Origin: Tahibacter soli
GTDB lineage: Bacteria > Pseudomonadota > Gammaproteobacteria > Xanthomonadales > Rhodanobacteraceae
NCBI RefSeq assembly: GCF_025717065.2
Contig: NZ_JAOVZO020000020.1
Span: forward strand, 806,001 to 870,000
Length of the DNA: 64,000 nucleotides
Direction of reading: 5' to 3'
Part shown: one piece after another, positions 26,187 through 35,544 of the stretch
How positions within the stretch are numbered: the first letter of the stretch is position 1
Layout: each line of letters starts with the position of its first letter
Notes under the pieces: generated by a model
What the model was told of the DNA's origin: nothing
Databases searched by the model: none
The model's input: only the letters and a program-made list of their open reading frames with translations
Translations under genes and position numbers: made by a program

Positions 26187-27093
26187 GCTCCGGCACCGGC
26201 GGCAGGTGCGCGCAACGCTCGCTGACGAACTCGCGCAGCTTCTGCAGCGCGGGACTGAGCAGGCGCCGGTCGGCGCAGACGAAGTGGAGCGGTGCCGCCT
26301 CGCCGCGCCAGTGCGGCAGCAATACTTCGAGCCGGCCCGCGCCGACGTCGGCCGCGACGTCGGCCCACGACTTGTACGCCACGCCGCGTCCGGCCAGCGC
26401 CCATTGCCGCACCACGTCGCCGTCGTCGCTGACGCGGTCGCCGTGCACGGTCACGGCGATCTCGCCGCCGTCGCCGGCAAAGCGCCAGCGCGCGTGCACG
26501 TCGTCGCTGAGCAGAAAGCGCAGGCAGTTGAGCTTTTTCAGATCGTTCGGATGCGACGGCCGGCCGTGCGCGGCGATCCACGCCGGGGAGGCGACGACCA
26601 CGCGCCGGTTGTGCGGCAGGAGCGGCAGCGCGACCAGCGACGAATCGGCCGGCGCGCCGTAGCGCACCGCGAGATCGACCGGCTGGCGATACACGTCGGC
26701 GACGCGGTCGGACGCCTGCAGGCGCAGGAGCAGCGCCGGATGCCGCGCGAGGAATTCGTCGAGCCACGGCGCCAGCACGTGCCGGCCGAAATCCGACGGC
26801 ACCGACAGCTGCACGGCGCCCCGCAGTTCGGTCGCATCGCCGCGCAGCGCCTGCTCGCCCTCGTCGAGCGCCTGCAGCGCGATGCGGCAGTGCGCGAGAA
26901 AACGCTCGCCCTGCGGCGTCAGGCGCAGGCTGCGCGTCGAGCGCACGAACAGCGGCGCGCCGAGTTCGGCCTCGAGCCGCTTGATCGCCGCGCTCGCCGC
27001 GGCGGGGCTGAGATCGAGCGTCCGCGCCGCGGCCGACAGGCTGCCGTGATCGGCGGCGCGCACGAAGAATTCGAGTTCCAGCAACGCTTTCAT
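26179..27093 (-). CDS. LysR-family transcriptional regulator
   Basis: 304 residues. The winged helix-turn-helix lies in FFVRAADHGSLSAAARTLDLSPAAASAAIKRLEAELG (residues 9-45) and the effector-binding part uses AVQLSVPSDFGRHVLAPWLDE onwards. Diverges from the polysaccharide deacetylase gene, and a palindrome GTTTCAA-N7-TTGAAAC lies between them at 27115-27135, so it very likely controls that gene and itself. Ligand unknown. Its 3' end overlaps the POT gene by 8 bases. Confidence 0.93.
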   Translation of the reverse strand: MKALLELEFFVRAADHGSLSAAARTLDLSPAAASAAIKRLEAELGAPLFVRSTRSLRLTPQGERFLAHCRIALQALDEGEQALRGDATELRGAVQLSVPSDFGRHVLAPWLDEFLARHPALLLRLQASDRVADVYRQPVDLAVRYGAPADSSLVALPLLPHNRRVVVASPAWIAAHGRPSHPNDLKKLNCLRFLLSDDVHARWRFAGDGGEIAVTVHGDRVSDDGDVVRQWALAGRGVAYKSWADVAADVGAGRLEVLLPHWRGEAAPLHFVCADRRLLSPALQKLREFVSERCAHLPPVPEPI

Positions 27094-27114
27094 AACCGCT
27101 CCGGCGGCGCGTCG

Positions 27115-27135
27115 GTTTCAACCGATCGTTGAAAC
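27115..27135. promoter_or_regulatory. LysR-type binding palindrome
   Basis: GTTTCAA then 7 bases then TTGAAAC, an exact inverted repeat of 7 bases. It sits 22 bases before the LysR start and 74 bases before the deacetylase start, between divergent genes. The spacing matches T-N11-A type LysR sites. Confidence 0.7.
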
Positions 27136-27208
27136 TGATTCTAGCCCGGCCCGGTTTTTCTCGCGGCGTCGACAGGCGAGCATGCCTCACCCCGAAACGG
27201 AGCGCCGC

Positions 27209-28177
27209 ATGAACCCGTCAAGCCGATTGTCCCGCCGTGACTTCCTCGCCGCGAGCGGCGCGATCGCCGCCGCCGGCGCCGCGGGCTCGCTCGTTGCCGC
27301 GCCGAAACCCTCCGCGCCGGTCGATGCCGGCCGCTGGCCGATCGACGCGCGGCTGGTGCTGTCGATCTCGATGCAGTTCGAAGCGGGCGGCGAGCCGGAC
27401 ACCGGCGCCGACAGCCCGTTCTCCGGCCAGCCGCTGCCGGCCGGCGTGCCCGACCTGCCGGCGCGCACCTGGTTCCAGTACGGGTATCGCGAAGGCGTGA
27501 CGCGCCTCCTCGATCTGTGGGACAAGCACGGCGTCAAGGTCACGTCGCACATGGTCGGCTCGGCCGTGCTCAAGTCGCCCGAACTCGCGCGAGAAATCGT
27601 CAGGCGCGGCCACGAAGCCGCCGCGCACGGCATGGACTGGAAGTCGCAGTTCGGAATGAGCCGGGCCGAGGAAACCGCGTTCGTGCGCGCCGGCGTCGAG
27701 GCCGTCGAGAAGACCACCGGCGTGCGCCCGGTCGGCTACAACTGCAACTGGCTGCGTCGCAGCGTCAATACCTTGTCCATCTTGCAAGAACTCGGCTTTC
27801 TCTACCACATCGACGATCTGAGCCGCGACGAGCCCTTCGTCGTGCCGGTCGACGGAAAGGATTTCGCGGTCGTACCGTATACGCTGCACTGCAACGACAT
27901 CGTCCTGGTCGAGGGACGGCATTTTTCCAGCCGGCAGTTCTTCGAGCAGCTCAAGGACGAGTTCGACCAGTTGTACGCCGAGGGCGGCAAGCGCCGGCGC
28001 ATGATGTCGATCAGCACGCACGACCGCATCGGCGGGCGTCCCGCTATCGCACGCGCGCTCGACGACTTTCTGACCTACGCGCTCGCAAGGCCGGGCGTCG
28101 TCTGCGCACGCAAGGACCAGATCGCGCGCTGGGCGCTGAGCGATACGAAGACGCGCCGCGAAGCTGCGGCAACATAA
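27209..28177 (+). CDS. Tat-exported polysaccharide deacetylase-like protein
   Basis: 322 residues. The N-terminal SRRDFLAASGAIAAAG is a twin-arginine signal with h-region, so export folded and perhaps metal-bound. The NodB/CE4-like region covers about residues 45-300: LVLSISMQFEAGGEP, REIVRRGHEAAAHGMDW (metal-binding H and D positions) and VGYNCNWLRRSVNTLSILQE. The pattern is nearer the PuuE-like deacetylase group than the chitooligosaccharide enzymes. A GGAG site fits ATG at 27209 better than ATG at 27182. Divergent LysR gene and the oxidoreductase gene downstream suggest one small regulon. Substrate unknown. Confidence 0.82.
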   Translation: MNPSSRLSRRDFLAASGAIAAAGAAGSLVAAPKPSAPVDAGRWPIDARLVLSISMQFEAGGEPDTGADSPFSGQPLPAGVPDLPARTWFQYGYREGVTRLLDLWDKHGVKVTSHMVGSAVLKSPELAREIVRRGHEAAAHGMDWKSQFGMSRAEETAFVRAGVEAVEKTTGVRPVGYNCNWLRRSVNTLSILQELGFLYHIDDLSRDEPFVVPVDGKDFAVVPYTLHCNDIVLVEGRHFSSRQFFEQLKDEFDQLYAEGGKRRRMMSISTHDRIGGRPAIARALDDFLTYALARPGVVCARKDQIARWALSDTKTRREAAAT

Positions 28178-28226
28178 GCGCCGTCGCGCCGATTTAGAGC
28201 CATTCTTCTCACCACAGGAACCCCCC

Positions 28227-29246
28227 ATGAAAGCGATCGGCTACTACCGGAACCTTCCCGTCGACGACGCGCAGGCGCTCGTCGACCTCGAACTGCCCGA
28301 ACCCGTGCCCGGCGCACGCGATCTGCTCGTCGAAGTGCGCGCGGTGTCGGTCAACCCCGTCGACACGAAGGTGCGCCGCCATGCCGCGCCGCCACCGGGC
28401 GAGGCCCGCGTGCTCGGCTTCGACGCGTCGGGCGTCGTCCGCGCGATCGGCGCCGATGTCACGCTGTTCAAGCCCGGCGACGCCGTCTACTACGCCGGCT
28501 CCATCGCGCGGCAAGGTTCGAACGCGCAGTATCAGGCGGTCGACGAACGCATCGTCGGGCGCAAGCCGGCGTCTCTCGACCATGCGCATGCCGCGGCGCT
28601 GCCCCTGACGGCGATCACCGCGTGGGAACTGCTGTTCGACCGTCTCGGCGTCGCGCAGGAGGGCGGCGCCGGACAGACGCTGCTCGTGACCGGCGCCGCC
28701 GGCGGCGTCGGCTCGATCCTCGTACAGCTCGCGCGCCAGCTGACGCGGCTCACCGTGATCGGCACCGCGTCGCGCGCCGAAACGCGCGCGTGGGTCGAAG
28801 CGCTCGGCGCGCATCACGTGATCGACCATTCGCGCCCGCTCGGCGACGAGCTTGCGCGCATCGGCTTGCAACAAGTGGACTATGTCGCAAGTCTCACGCA
28901 TACGCACGAGCACTACGACGCGATCGTCGAAGCGCTGAAGCCGCAGGGCCGGCTCGGCCTGATCGACGATCCGGCGACGCCGCTCGACGTGATGAAACTC
29001 AAGCGCAAGGCGCTGTCGCTGCACTGGGAAATGATGTTCGCGCGACCGGTGTTCGAAACGCCCGACATGATCGAGCAGCACAAGCTGCTCGACGAAGTGG
29101 CCGCGCTGATCGACGACGGCACGTTGAAGACGACGTTCGGCGAACACTACGGCACGATCGACGCTGAAAACCTGCGCCGCGCACATGCGTTGATCGAGAG
29201 CGGGAAGGCGAAGGGGAAGATCGTGCTGGAGGGGTTCGGGGGCTGA
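28227..29246 (+). CDS. Zinc-type alcohol dehydrogenase-like quinone oxidoreductase
   Basis: 339 residues, medium-chain dehydrogenase/reductase family. N-terminal GroES-like catalytic domain (VSVNPVDTKVRRHAA) and a Rossmann domain with GAAGGVGSILVQLAR near residues 155-170 for NADPH. It lacks the structural-zinc cysteines of true alcohol dehydrogenases, so quinone reductase-like (ZinT/QOR group) chemistry is expected. Follows the deacetylase by 49 bases on the same strand. A well-known family; the exact substrate is not predictable. Confidence 0.9.
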   Translation: MKAIGYYRNLPVDDAQALVDLELPEPVPGARDLLVEVRAVSVNPVDTKVRRHAAPPPGEARVLGFDASGVVRAIGADVTLFKPGDAVYYAGSIARQGSNAQYQAVDERIVGRKPASLDHAHAAALPLTAITAWELLFDRLGVAQEGGAGQTLLVTGAAGGVGSILVQLARQLTRLTVIGTASRAETRAWVEALGAHHVIDHSRPLGDELARIGLQQVDYVASLTHTHEHYDAIVEALKPQGRLGLIDDPATPLDVMKLKRKALSLHWEMMFARPVFETPDMIEQHKLLDEVAALIDDGTLKTTFGEHYGTIDAENLRRAHALIESGKAKGKIVLEGFGG

Positions 29247-29265
29247 TCTTTTGCCGGTCGCTTTG

Positions 29266-29470
29266 GCTCGTCATCCCAGCGAGGAGCGAAGCGACAACGG
29301 CGCAGCCGGCCCGAAGGGCGAGCGACATAGTCGCGAGTCAAGCTGGGATCCAGTTTTTTTGCTTTCTGCGCTTTTTTCGTCTCAGCCCGGCTCGTCATTC
29401 CGGCGCACCGGAATGACGAGCAAAAAGCAACATCAAAGGCTGGATTCCAGCTTTCGCTGGAATGACGAGC
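29266..29470. repeat. Mirror-arm repeat composite, two or more copies
   Basis: First element: GCTCGTCATCCCAGC at 29266 with its mirror GCTGGGATCCAG near 29341, parted by a longer GC-rich centre. Second: a palindrome GCTCGTCATTCCGG/CCGGAATGACGAGC at 29390-29421. Third: GGCTGGATTCCAGC-TTTC-GCTGGAATGACGAGC near 29438-29470. They lie between convergent genes and could work as terminators. Confidence 0.75.
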
Positions 29471-29510
29471 AAAGAGCACGAAAGCGACAAAGCACTCCGA
29501 GCCGAAAACC

Positions 29511-31547
29511 TTACTCCGACTTCGCCGCCGCCGGCGCGGCCGTCGCCGCCCCCGCGTTCGCCCCGATGTTCGCATCGAGAAACGCGACGAGCTTCGTATA
29601 CATGTCTTCGCGGTTCTTCTCGTCGTAGTAGCCGTGCGCTTCGTTGCGCTGATACAGCCATTCGTGCGCGATGCCCTTCTTTTCGAGCGCGATGCGCAGG
29701 TCCTGCGAATGTACCGGCGGCACGCGCTTGTCCATGCCGGCGGCGACGATCATGATCTTCGCCTTGATCCTGTCGACGTAGTTCACCGGCGAACGCTGCG
29801 CGAGCACGGTCTGATCCTCGCCGAGCACCGTCTTCAGATAGTTTTCGCCGTACAGCGACTGCTGGATGTCGCCGCGCGAGAACATCAGCGGCAGGCTGTA
29901 CACGCCGACGTAGCCGATCGTGCAGCGGTACAGGTCCGGTTCGCGCACCGCGCCGTTGAGCGCCGCATAGCCGCCGTAGCTCGCGCCGTAGATGCAGATG
30001 CGCTTGGGATCGGCCGCGCCCTGCTCGATCGCCCACTTCGTCGCGTCGGTCACGTCGTCCTGCATCTTGGCGCCCCACTCGCGGTAGCCGGCGGCTTCGA
30101 AGCTCGCGCCGTAGCCGCCCGAGCCGCGGAAGTTCACCTGCAGTACCGCGTAGCCGCGGCTCGCCATGAGCTGCACGTCGGGATCGTATTCCCACAGGTC
30201 GCGAATGCCGTACGGGCCGCCGTGCACGTAGACGACGAGCGGCAGGTTCTTTTCGGCTTCCTTGCCGAGCGGCTTCGTCAGGTATCCGTGCAGCGGCAGG
30301 CCGTCGCGCGACTTGATCGCAAACGGCTCCTTCGATGCCATCTTCTCCGGATCGATCCACGGCGCCGACTTGAGCACGGGCTGCATCTTCTTCGCCTTGC
30401 TGTCGACGAGGAAGAACTCGGCCGGATTGATGTCGCTGGCCACCTTGACGATGCAGCGGTTGCCGGCCTTGTCGCACGACGTGATCGTCACCTGCTCGCC
30501 CGGGAACTGCTTCATCAGCTCGATCAGCGTCTTGATCGTGTCGGAATTCTTGTCGAGCGGGTTGACCGCGGCGCGGCCCGGCATCGACGTGATCGCGACG
30601 ACGTCCTGCTCGTCCAGGCTCGTCACGAGATCCGTCAGATCGACGTCCTTGCTGCTCCACACCGGCTTGAACGTACGCTCCTTGACGTTCCAGGTGCACA
30701 CGGCCGCGACCGCGCCTTCCTTCTCGCAGCGCCAGTAGACGATTTCGTTCGTGCGGTCGAACGCGAGCGGCCGCTCGGCGCCGGTGCGATCTTTTGCCTT
30801 GTATACCTCTTCCCAGTTCTTGCCGTCGCCGTCGCGATACATCACGCGCATGAAATTGTCGGCGCCCGGCGCGTACGCGAAGCGCACGACGCCCTTGTGG
30901 TCGGTGAGAAACCGCGCGTTGCGCAGCGGCGCGGAGAACAGCTTCGACTTCGAACCGTCCTTCACGTCGAGCTTGAACACTTCGGGCATCGCGCCCTCGT
31001 AGCCGCTGTCGAACGGGATCGTCGAGATCAGCACGTGCTCGTCGTCGTCGCGCAGCGTATCGATCAGTGTCGCCGACGCGAGCTCGCTCTTTTTCTTCTT
31101 GATGTGCGAGCCGGCTTCCTGGCCGTCGACGCGCCGGCCGAACAGGATGTCGTTCGCGCTGCCGTCGGCGTCGACCGCGAGCAGTTCGCCGGTGCCGAGC
31201 GGCTGTTCGAGGCCGCCGTCTAGCGTCGAGAGCGTGTACACGACGCGGTTGGGCCCGACCCACCAGAAATCGTCGACTTCGTCGTCGCCGCGCGGACGGA
31301 TATTGATGCCTTTGGAATTGGCCAGATCGATCATCGTCAGATGACGCTTGCCGTCGATCATGCTGTCGGTGGCGATGTGGTTGCCGTCCGGCGAAATCTT
31401 CACCGTGCGGTATTGCAGATGCTTGGCGAAATCGGCGACGGGCAGCGGCTGCGCGGCCTGCGCCTGCGCGACGGCGGCGAGGCCGCAGACGGCCATGAGA
31501 GATTGAACGAGAAAACGCGGACGCAAGACGTTACTACGCAGCAACAT
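29511..31547 (-). CDS. S9 family prolyl oligopeptidase-like peptidase (secreted)
   Basis: 678 residues from the ATG at 31547, which has a GGAG site 7 bases away; a TTG further up is less likely. Signal peptide near residues 8-30 (LVQSLMAVCGLAAVAQAQA). N-terminal beta-propeller followed by an alpha/beta-hydrolase: YVHGGPYGIRDLWEYDP as oxyanion region, GASYGGYAALNG holding the serine, DKRVPPVHSQD the aspartate, NEAHGYYDEKNRED the histidine. Likely a periplasmic dipeptidyl or acylaminoacyl peptidase. Second S9 enzyme of this window (other at 19981) with different sequence. Confidence 0.93.
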   Translation of the reverse strand: MLLRSNVLRPRFLVQSLMAVCGLAAVAQAQAAQPLPVADFAKHLQYRTVKISPDGNHIATDSMIDGKRHLTMIDLANSKGINIRPRGDDEVDDFWWVGPNRVVYTLSTLDGGLEQPLGTGELLAVDADGSANDILFGRRVDGQEAGSHIKKKKSELASATLIDTLRDDDEHVLISTIPFDSGYEGAMPEVFKLDVKDGSKSKLFSAPLRNARFLTDHKGVVRFAYAPGADNFMRVMYRDGDGKNWEEVYKAKDRTGAERPLAFDRTNEIVYWRCEKEGAVAAVCTWNVKERTFKPVWSSKDVDLTDLVTSLDEQDVVAITSMPGRAAVNPLDKNSDTIKTLIELMKQFPGEQVTITSCDKAGNRCIVKVASDINPAEFFLVDSKAKKMQPVLKSAPWIDPEKMASKEPFAIKSRDGLPLHGYLTKPLGKEAEKNLPLVVYVHGGPYGIRDLWEYDPDVQLMASRGYAVLQVNFRGSGGYGASFEAAGYREWGAKMQDDVTDATKWAIEQGAADPKRICIYGASYGGYAALNGAVREPDLYRCTIGYVGVYSLPLMFSRGDIQQSLYGENYLKTVLGEDQTVLAQRSPVNYVDRIKAKIMIVAAGMDKRVPPVHSQDLRIALEKKGIAHEWLYQRNEAHGYYDEKNREDMYTKLVAFLDANIGANAGAATAAPAAAKSE

Positions 31548-31851
31548 GCGCGGCTCCAATGCGGATGGTGGACTACGTCCAGCGCCCAGAGCCGGACCCC
31601 CGCGCGGATTCTAGCGAGATTCCTCGCCAAATTTGCACTTCGGACCGGAACGATTCGTGGAAATTTTCCAGTCGCAGGCGCACGGAAAACACAGGCGGCC
31701 GGCGCGCGGATGTCGTTGCCGACGATCGACGAGCCGGCACCGGCTTCGATGCCGATCGCCGCCTGCGTGCGTGAAGCCGCCGATCGCGATGCCGCTTCAA
31801 TCGCGCACTTAAGAAGATGGTGGTCGCGATGGCCGAACCCGGACCGCCGTA

Positions 31852-32508
31852 ATGCCGGACGAAAAACCGACGATCGAGCGACTGGTCGCGCGCATGCTCG
31901 GCGACGAACCGGTCGTCGCGACGGCGGAGGAAGCGAGCGAGCTGACCTGCTTGTCGCCCGTCGAGGCGGCGCATCTGAATGCGATCGAGCGCGTGTTCAC
32001 CGGCTTCGAAGCGTTGCGCAACGAGCGCGGCGCAGACCGGGCGGCGCCAAGCGGGCGAACGCGTCGGCGCGTTCGTGCTGGTGCGCCCGCTCGGCACCGG
32101 CGGTATGGGCGAGGTGTGGCTCGCCGAACGCGACGACGGCAAGGTGGAGCAGCGCGTCGCGATCAAGTTCCTGCGCGTGAGCCGCACGCGCTTCGCCGAG
32201 TGATTTCTGCGCGAGCAGAACCTGCTGGCGCGGCTCGAACACTCCGGCGTCGCGCGCTTCATCGACACCGGGCACGCCGATACCGGCACGCCGTACCTGG
32301 CGATGGAACACGTCGACGGCGAACCGATCGACGCGTGGTGCGACGCGCACAGGCTCGACCTCGACGCGCGGCTCGCATTGTTCCCGGGCGCGTGCGAGGC
32401 GGTCGACTACGCGCACCGGCACCTCGTCGTGCCTCGCGACATCAAGCCCGCGAAGAGGGATCGCGAAGGACCGGTCGTGCAGGACGCCGCTGCGGAGCGA
32501 CGCCGATA
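31852..32508 (+). pseudogene. Broken serine/threonine protein kinase gene
   Basis: Remnant of a bacterial Hanks-type Ser/Thr kinase. Frame 1 from ATG 31852 gives an N-terminal region (DEKPTIERLVARMLGDEP) lost after about 60 residues; then frame 2 gives GAFVLVRPLGTGGMGEVWLAE (glycine loop) and QRVAIKFLRVSRTRFAE (lysine), ending in TGA at 32201-32203; the same frame resumes with FLREQNLLARLEHSGVARF and EHVDGEPIDAWCDAH, and reaches HLVVPRDIKPAKRD, a damaged version of HRDIKPxN in which the catalytic-loop His is Pro. The rest of the kinase is missing; sequence passes into multi-hairpin copy B. So one frameshift, one stop, one altered catalytic site and a lost C-terminus. The 304 bases before it (31548-31851) hold no convincing gene. 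Confidence 0.82.
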
Positions 32509-32617
32509 GCACTCGCTATCGGCCGAGTGAGCAGCAAGTCCTGCGCGGCCAGGACGAGCGAGCTGCTTTCGATTTGTCCGCTACGGGCCACCAGGACCCT
32601 ACTTGCGCCCGTAGCGG
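32503..32617. repeat. Multi-hairpin element, copy B
   Basis: Three stems: CCGATAGC/GCTATCGG (32503-32510 with 32515-32522, loop ACTC), GTCCTG/CAGGAC (32538-32543 with 32550-32555) inside AGCAGC/GCTGCT (32530-32535 with 32562-32567), and CCGCTACGGGC/GCCCGTAGCGG (32578-32588 with 32607-32617). The last stem covers the stop of the xanB gene at 32599, and could end its transcription. The set also marks the point where the kinase remnant breaks off. Confidence 0.65.
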
Positions 32618-34026
32618 TCCTCGAGGCGCACGATGTCGTCCTCGCCGAAGTATTCGCCGCACTGCACCTCGATGAGGTGGATGTCCTCGGTCGTCGGATT
32701 TTCGAGCCGGTGCAGCGTGTTCATCGGGATGTACGTCGACTGGTTCGCGTGCAGGAACTTCTCGTCGTCGCCGACGCGCACCTTCGCCGTGCCCTTGACC
32801 ACGGTCCAGTGCTCGCTGCGCCGGTGATGCAGCTGCAGGCTCAGCACATGGCCGGGCTTCACGACCAGACGCTTCACTTTGCAATCCGCCGCATCTTCCA
32901 GAACGGTAAAACTGCCCCACGGCCGGTGCACGGTCTGGTGGAACGCGGCGGCGTCGTGCTTGTCGGCGCGCAGGCGGTCGACGACGAGCTTGACCTGCTG
33001 CGCGCGTTCGCGGTCGGCCACGAGCACGGCGTCGTCGGTGTCGACGATCACGAGATCCCTCACGCCGACGGCCGCGACCATGCGCTTGTCGCTCTGGATG
33101 TAGCAGTTCTCGCTTTCGATCAGGATCGCGTGGCCGCGCACGCGGTTGCCGTGCTCGTCCGACTCGGCCTCGAGATCGCTGATCGCCTTCCACGAACCGA
33201 TGTCGCTCCAGTCGAAGCCGGCCGCGACGACGGCGCGCCGCGCAGCGCGCTCCATCACCGCGTAGTCGATCGAGATATCGGGCTGCGTGAGAAACGCCTC
33301 GCGCGCGTACTCGACCGGGCTTTCGTGGCTCGTCGCCGCATCGTGGCATGCGCGCGCGGCGGCGAGCACGTCCGGGCACGCGGCCTGCGCGGCGGCGATC
33401 AGCGCGTCGGCGCGAAAACAGAACATGCCGGAATTCCACACGTAGTCGCCCGACGCGACGTAGCCTTCGGCGACCTCGCGCCTGGGCTTCTCGACGAACG
33501 CGTCGATTTGCCGTCCGTCGCGCCCGGCGATCGCATCGGCCATGCGGATGTAGCCGAAGCCGGTTTCCGCGTGCGAGGGCACGATGCCGAACGTCGCGAG
33601 CCAGCCGTCCTGCGCGAGCGCGCGGGCGCGCACGACGTCGGCCGCGAACGCGTCGAGATCGCGAATTAGATGGTCGGCCGGCAGCACGAGCAGCACGGCG
33701 TCGGCGCTGATGTGCGCGTGCGCGTGCAGCGCCGCGAGCAGGATCGCCGGCGCGGTGTTGCGCCCGGCCGGCTCGAGCAGAAACGGCAGTCGGTCGAGGT
33801 TCGCGCGCGGGTGCGTCGCGTATTCGTCGCGCGTCAGAAAATAGTAGTCGCGGCCGGTCACGGTCAGCACGTGGCCGTCGTCGGCGACGGCGAGCGCGCG
33901 ATCGAGCGTCTTGTACAGCAGCGTTTCGCCGTCGCCCATGCGCATGAACGGCTTCGGATACGCGCTGCGCGAGACGGGCCAGAGACGGGTTCCGGCGCCG
34001 CCGGAAAGAATGACAGGAATCAACAT
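32599..34026 (-). CDS. xanB: Mannose-1-phosphate guanylyltransferase / mannose-6-phosphate isomerase
   Basis: 475 residues, bifunctional type II enzyme (XanB/ManC/AlgA family). N-terminal pyrophosphorylase motif VILSGGAGTRLWPVSR near residues 5-20, FVEKPRREVAEGYVASGDY near 180, and the C-terminal cupin isomerase part with RPWGSFTVLEDAADCKVKRL and QLHHRRSEHWTVVKGTA. It makes GDP-mannose. Last gene of the rmlBACD-xanB set on the minus strand; xanA, which follows in Xanthomonas, is absent here. Confidence 0.95.
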   Translation of the reverse strand: MLIPVILSGGAGTRLWPVSRSAYPKPFMRMGDGETLLYKTLDRALAVADDGHVLTVTGRDYYFLTRDEYATHPRANLDRLPFLLEPAGRNTAPAILLAALHAHAHISADAVLLVLPADHLIRDLDAFAADVVRARALAQDGWLATFGIVPSHAETGFGYIRMADAIAGRDGRQIDAFVEKPRREVAEGYVASGDYVWNSGMFCFRADALIAAAQAACPDVLAAARACHDAATSHESPVEYAREAFLTQPDISIDYAVMERAARRAVVAAGFDWSDIGSWKAISDLEAESDEHGNRVRGHAILIESENCYIQSDKRMVAAVGVRDLVIVDTDDAVLVADRERAQQVKLVVDRLRADKHDAAAFHQTVHRPWGSFTVLEDAADCKVKRLVVKPGHVLSLQLHHRRSEHWTVVKGTAKVRVGDDEKFLHANQSTYIPMNTLHRLENPTTEDIHLIEVQCGEYFGEDDIVRLEDRYGRK

Positions 34027-34069
34027 GGGTACTTTTCCACCAGATGCGGACCGACGTGCGGCGAGCGGC

Positions 34070-34987
34070 TCAGGCCATCTCGCCGATCACGCAGGCCAGG
34101 CCCTCTTCCCAGGACGGCAAACGCAGTCCGAACGTTGCGGCGAGGCGCGCGGTATCGAGTACCGAGTAGGCGGGCCGACGCGCCTTCGTCGGAAATTGCG
34201 CGGTCGTGATCGCGGCGACTTCCGGCGCGCGTTCGACGAGCCCCGCGGCGTGCGCGCGCGCGACGATCGCGCTCGCGAAGTCGTGCCACGAGCATTCGCC
34301 CGCGCTGACGAGGTGATACGTGCCGCTCGTGGCGCGGCGGCGCGCGTCGTCCCATCCGAGCCACCGCACGAGCGCGGCGGCCGTGACGTTCGCGATCAGC
34401 CGCGCCGGCGTCGGCGCGCCGCGCTGGTCGGCGACGATCGTCAGGCGATCGCGCTCGCGCGCCAGACGCAGCATCGTGCGCAGGAAGTTGGCGCCGCGCG
34501 CGCCGTACACCCACGCGGTGCGGAAGTTCAGATGCATCGCGCCGCTCGCGCGCAGCGCGTCTTCGCCGGCGAGCTTGGAGCGGCCGTACGCGCCGAGCGG
34601 CGCGGTTGCGTCGTCTTCGCGATACGGGCGCATGCCGGCGCCGTCGAACACGTAGTCGGTCGAGTAATGCACGACGCTCGCGCCGCGGTCGGCGGCCCAG
34701 CGGCCGATGTCGCCGACGGCGTCGCCGTTGGCGCGCGTCGCCTGCGCTTCTTCGTCCTCGGCGCGGTCGACCGCGGTGTACGCGGCCGCGTTGACGATCA
34801 GATCCGGCGCGACGCGATCGAGCAGCGCTGTCAACGCGTGCGCGTCGGCGAGATCGGCGACTTCGCACGGCGCGCCGCCGGGCAGCGCGCCGCTGCGCGT
34901 CGCCGCGACGAGTTCGCCGAGCGGCGCAAGGCTGCGCTGCAGTTCGAAACCGACCTGGCCGTTCGCGCCGAGCAGCAGGATCTTCAT
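34070..34987 (-). CDS. rmlD: dTDP-4-dehydrorhamnose reductase
   Basis: 305 residues. Rossmann NAD(P)H motif LLLGANGQVGFELQRSL near the N-terminus and the SDR catalytic pair in APLGAYGRSKLAGED (Tyr-X3-Lys). Final step of dTDP-L-rhamnose synthesis. Start overlaps the rmlC stop (4 bases, 34984-34987). A gap of 43 bases precedes xanB. Confidence 0.95.
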   Translation of the reverse strand: MKILLLGANGQVGFELQRSLAPLGELVAATRSGALPGGAPCEVADLADAHALTALLDRVAPDLIVNAAAYTAVDRAEDEEAQATRANGDAVGDIGRWAADRGASVVHYSTDYVFDGAGMRPYREDDATAPLGAYGRSKLAGEDALRASGAMHLNFRTAWVYGARGANFLRTMLRLARERDRLTIVADQRGAPTPARLIANVTAAALVRWLGWDDARRRATSGTYHLVSAGECSWHDFASAIVARAHAAGLVERAPEVAAITTAQFPTKARRPAYSVLDTARLAATFGLRLPSWEEGLACVIGEMA

Positions 34988-35544
34988 CGGCCGCGATACT
35001 CGGGCAGGCGTTCGGGCGCGATGTCGGCGAGGAACGGCGCCTTCGTATCCTTGTCGGACAACAGCGGCGCGCTCACCGGCCAGTCGACGCCGATGTCCGC
35101 GTCGTTCCAGCGCACGCCGGCGTCGGCCTTGCCGTCGTACAGCGCGGTGCACTGGTAGCAGAAGGTCGCGTAGTCGCTGAGTACGACGAAGCCGTGCGCG
35201 AAGCCTTCGGGCACGTAGAAGTGGCGTTTGTTCTCGGCCGAAAGAACGACGCCGGCCCACTGGCCGAACGTCGGCGAGCCGCGGCGGATGTCGACGCCGA
35301 CGTCGTACACCTCGCCTTCGAGCACGCTGACGAGCTTGCCTTGCGGATTGGGCCACTGGTAGTGCAGCCCGCGCAGCACGCCGCGCGCCGAACGCGACAC
35401 GTTCGACTGCACGAATGAAAGATCGAGCCCCGCCTCTTTGAACTTCGCCGCGTTGTAGCCTTCGTAGAAAAAGCCGCGCGCGTCGCCGAACACGGCGGGT
35501 TCGATCACGACGCAGCCCGGCAGCCGGGTTTCGACGAACTTCAC
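34984..35544 (-). CDS. rmlC: dTDP-4-dehydrorhamnose 3,5-epimerase
   Basis: 186 residues with the RmlC cupin motifs: [36 protein letters not shown]-like [20 protein letters not shown] (catalytic His) and [23 protein letters not shown] start at 35544 overlaps the rmlA stop by four bases. Third enzyme of dTDP-rhamnose synthesis. Confidence 0.96.
   Translation of the reverse strand: MKFVETRLPGCVVIEPAVFGDARGFFYEGYNAAKFKEAGLDLSFVQSNVSRSARGVLRGLHYQWPNPQGKLVSVLEGEVYDVGVDIRRGSPTFGQWAGVVLSAENKRHFYVPEGFAHGFVVLSDYATFCYQCTALYDGKADAGVRWNDADIGVDWPVSAPLLSDKDTKAPFLADIAPERLPEYRGR

Noticed and set aside
31560-31851. ECF sigma factor gene before the kinase remnant
   Set aside because: Such genes often sit upstream of these kinases, but no sigma region 2 or 4 motifs are readable.
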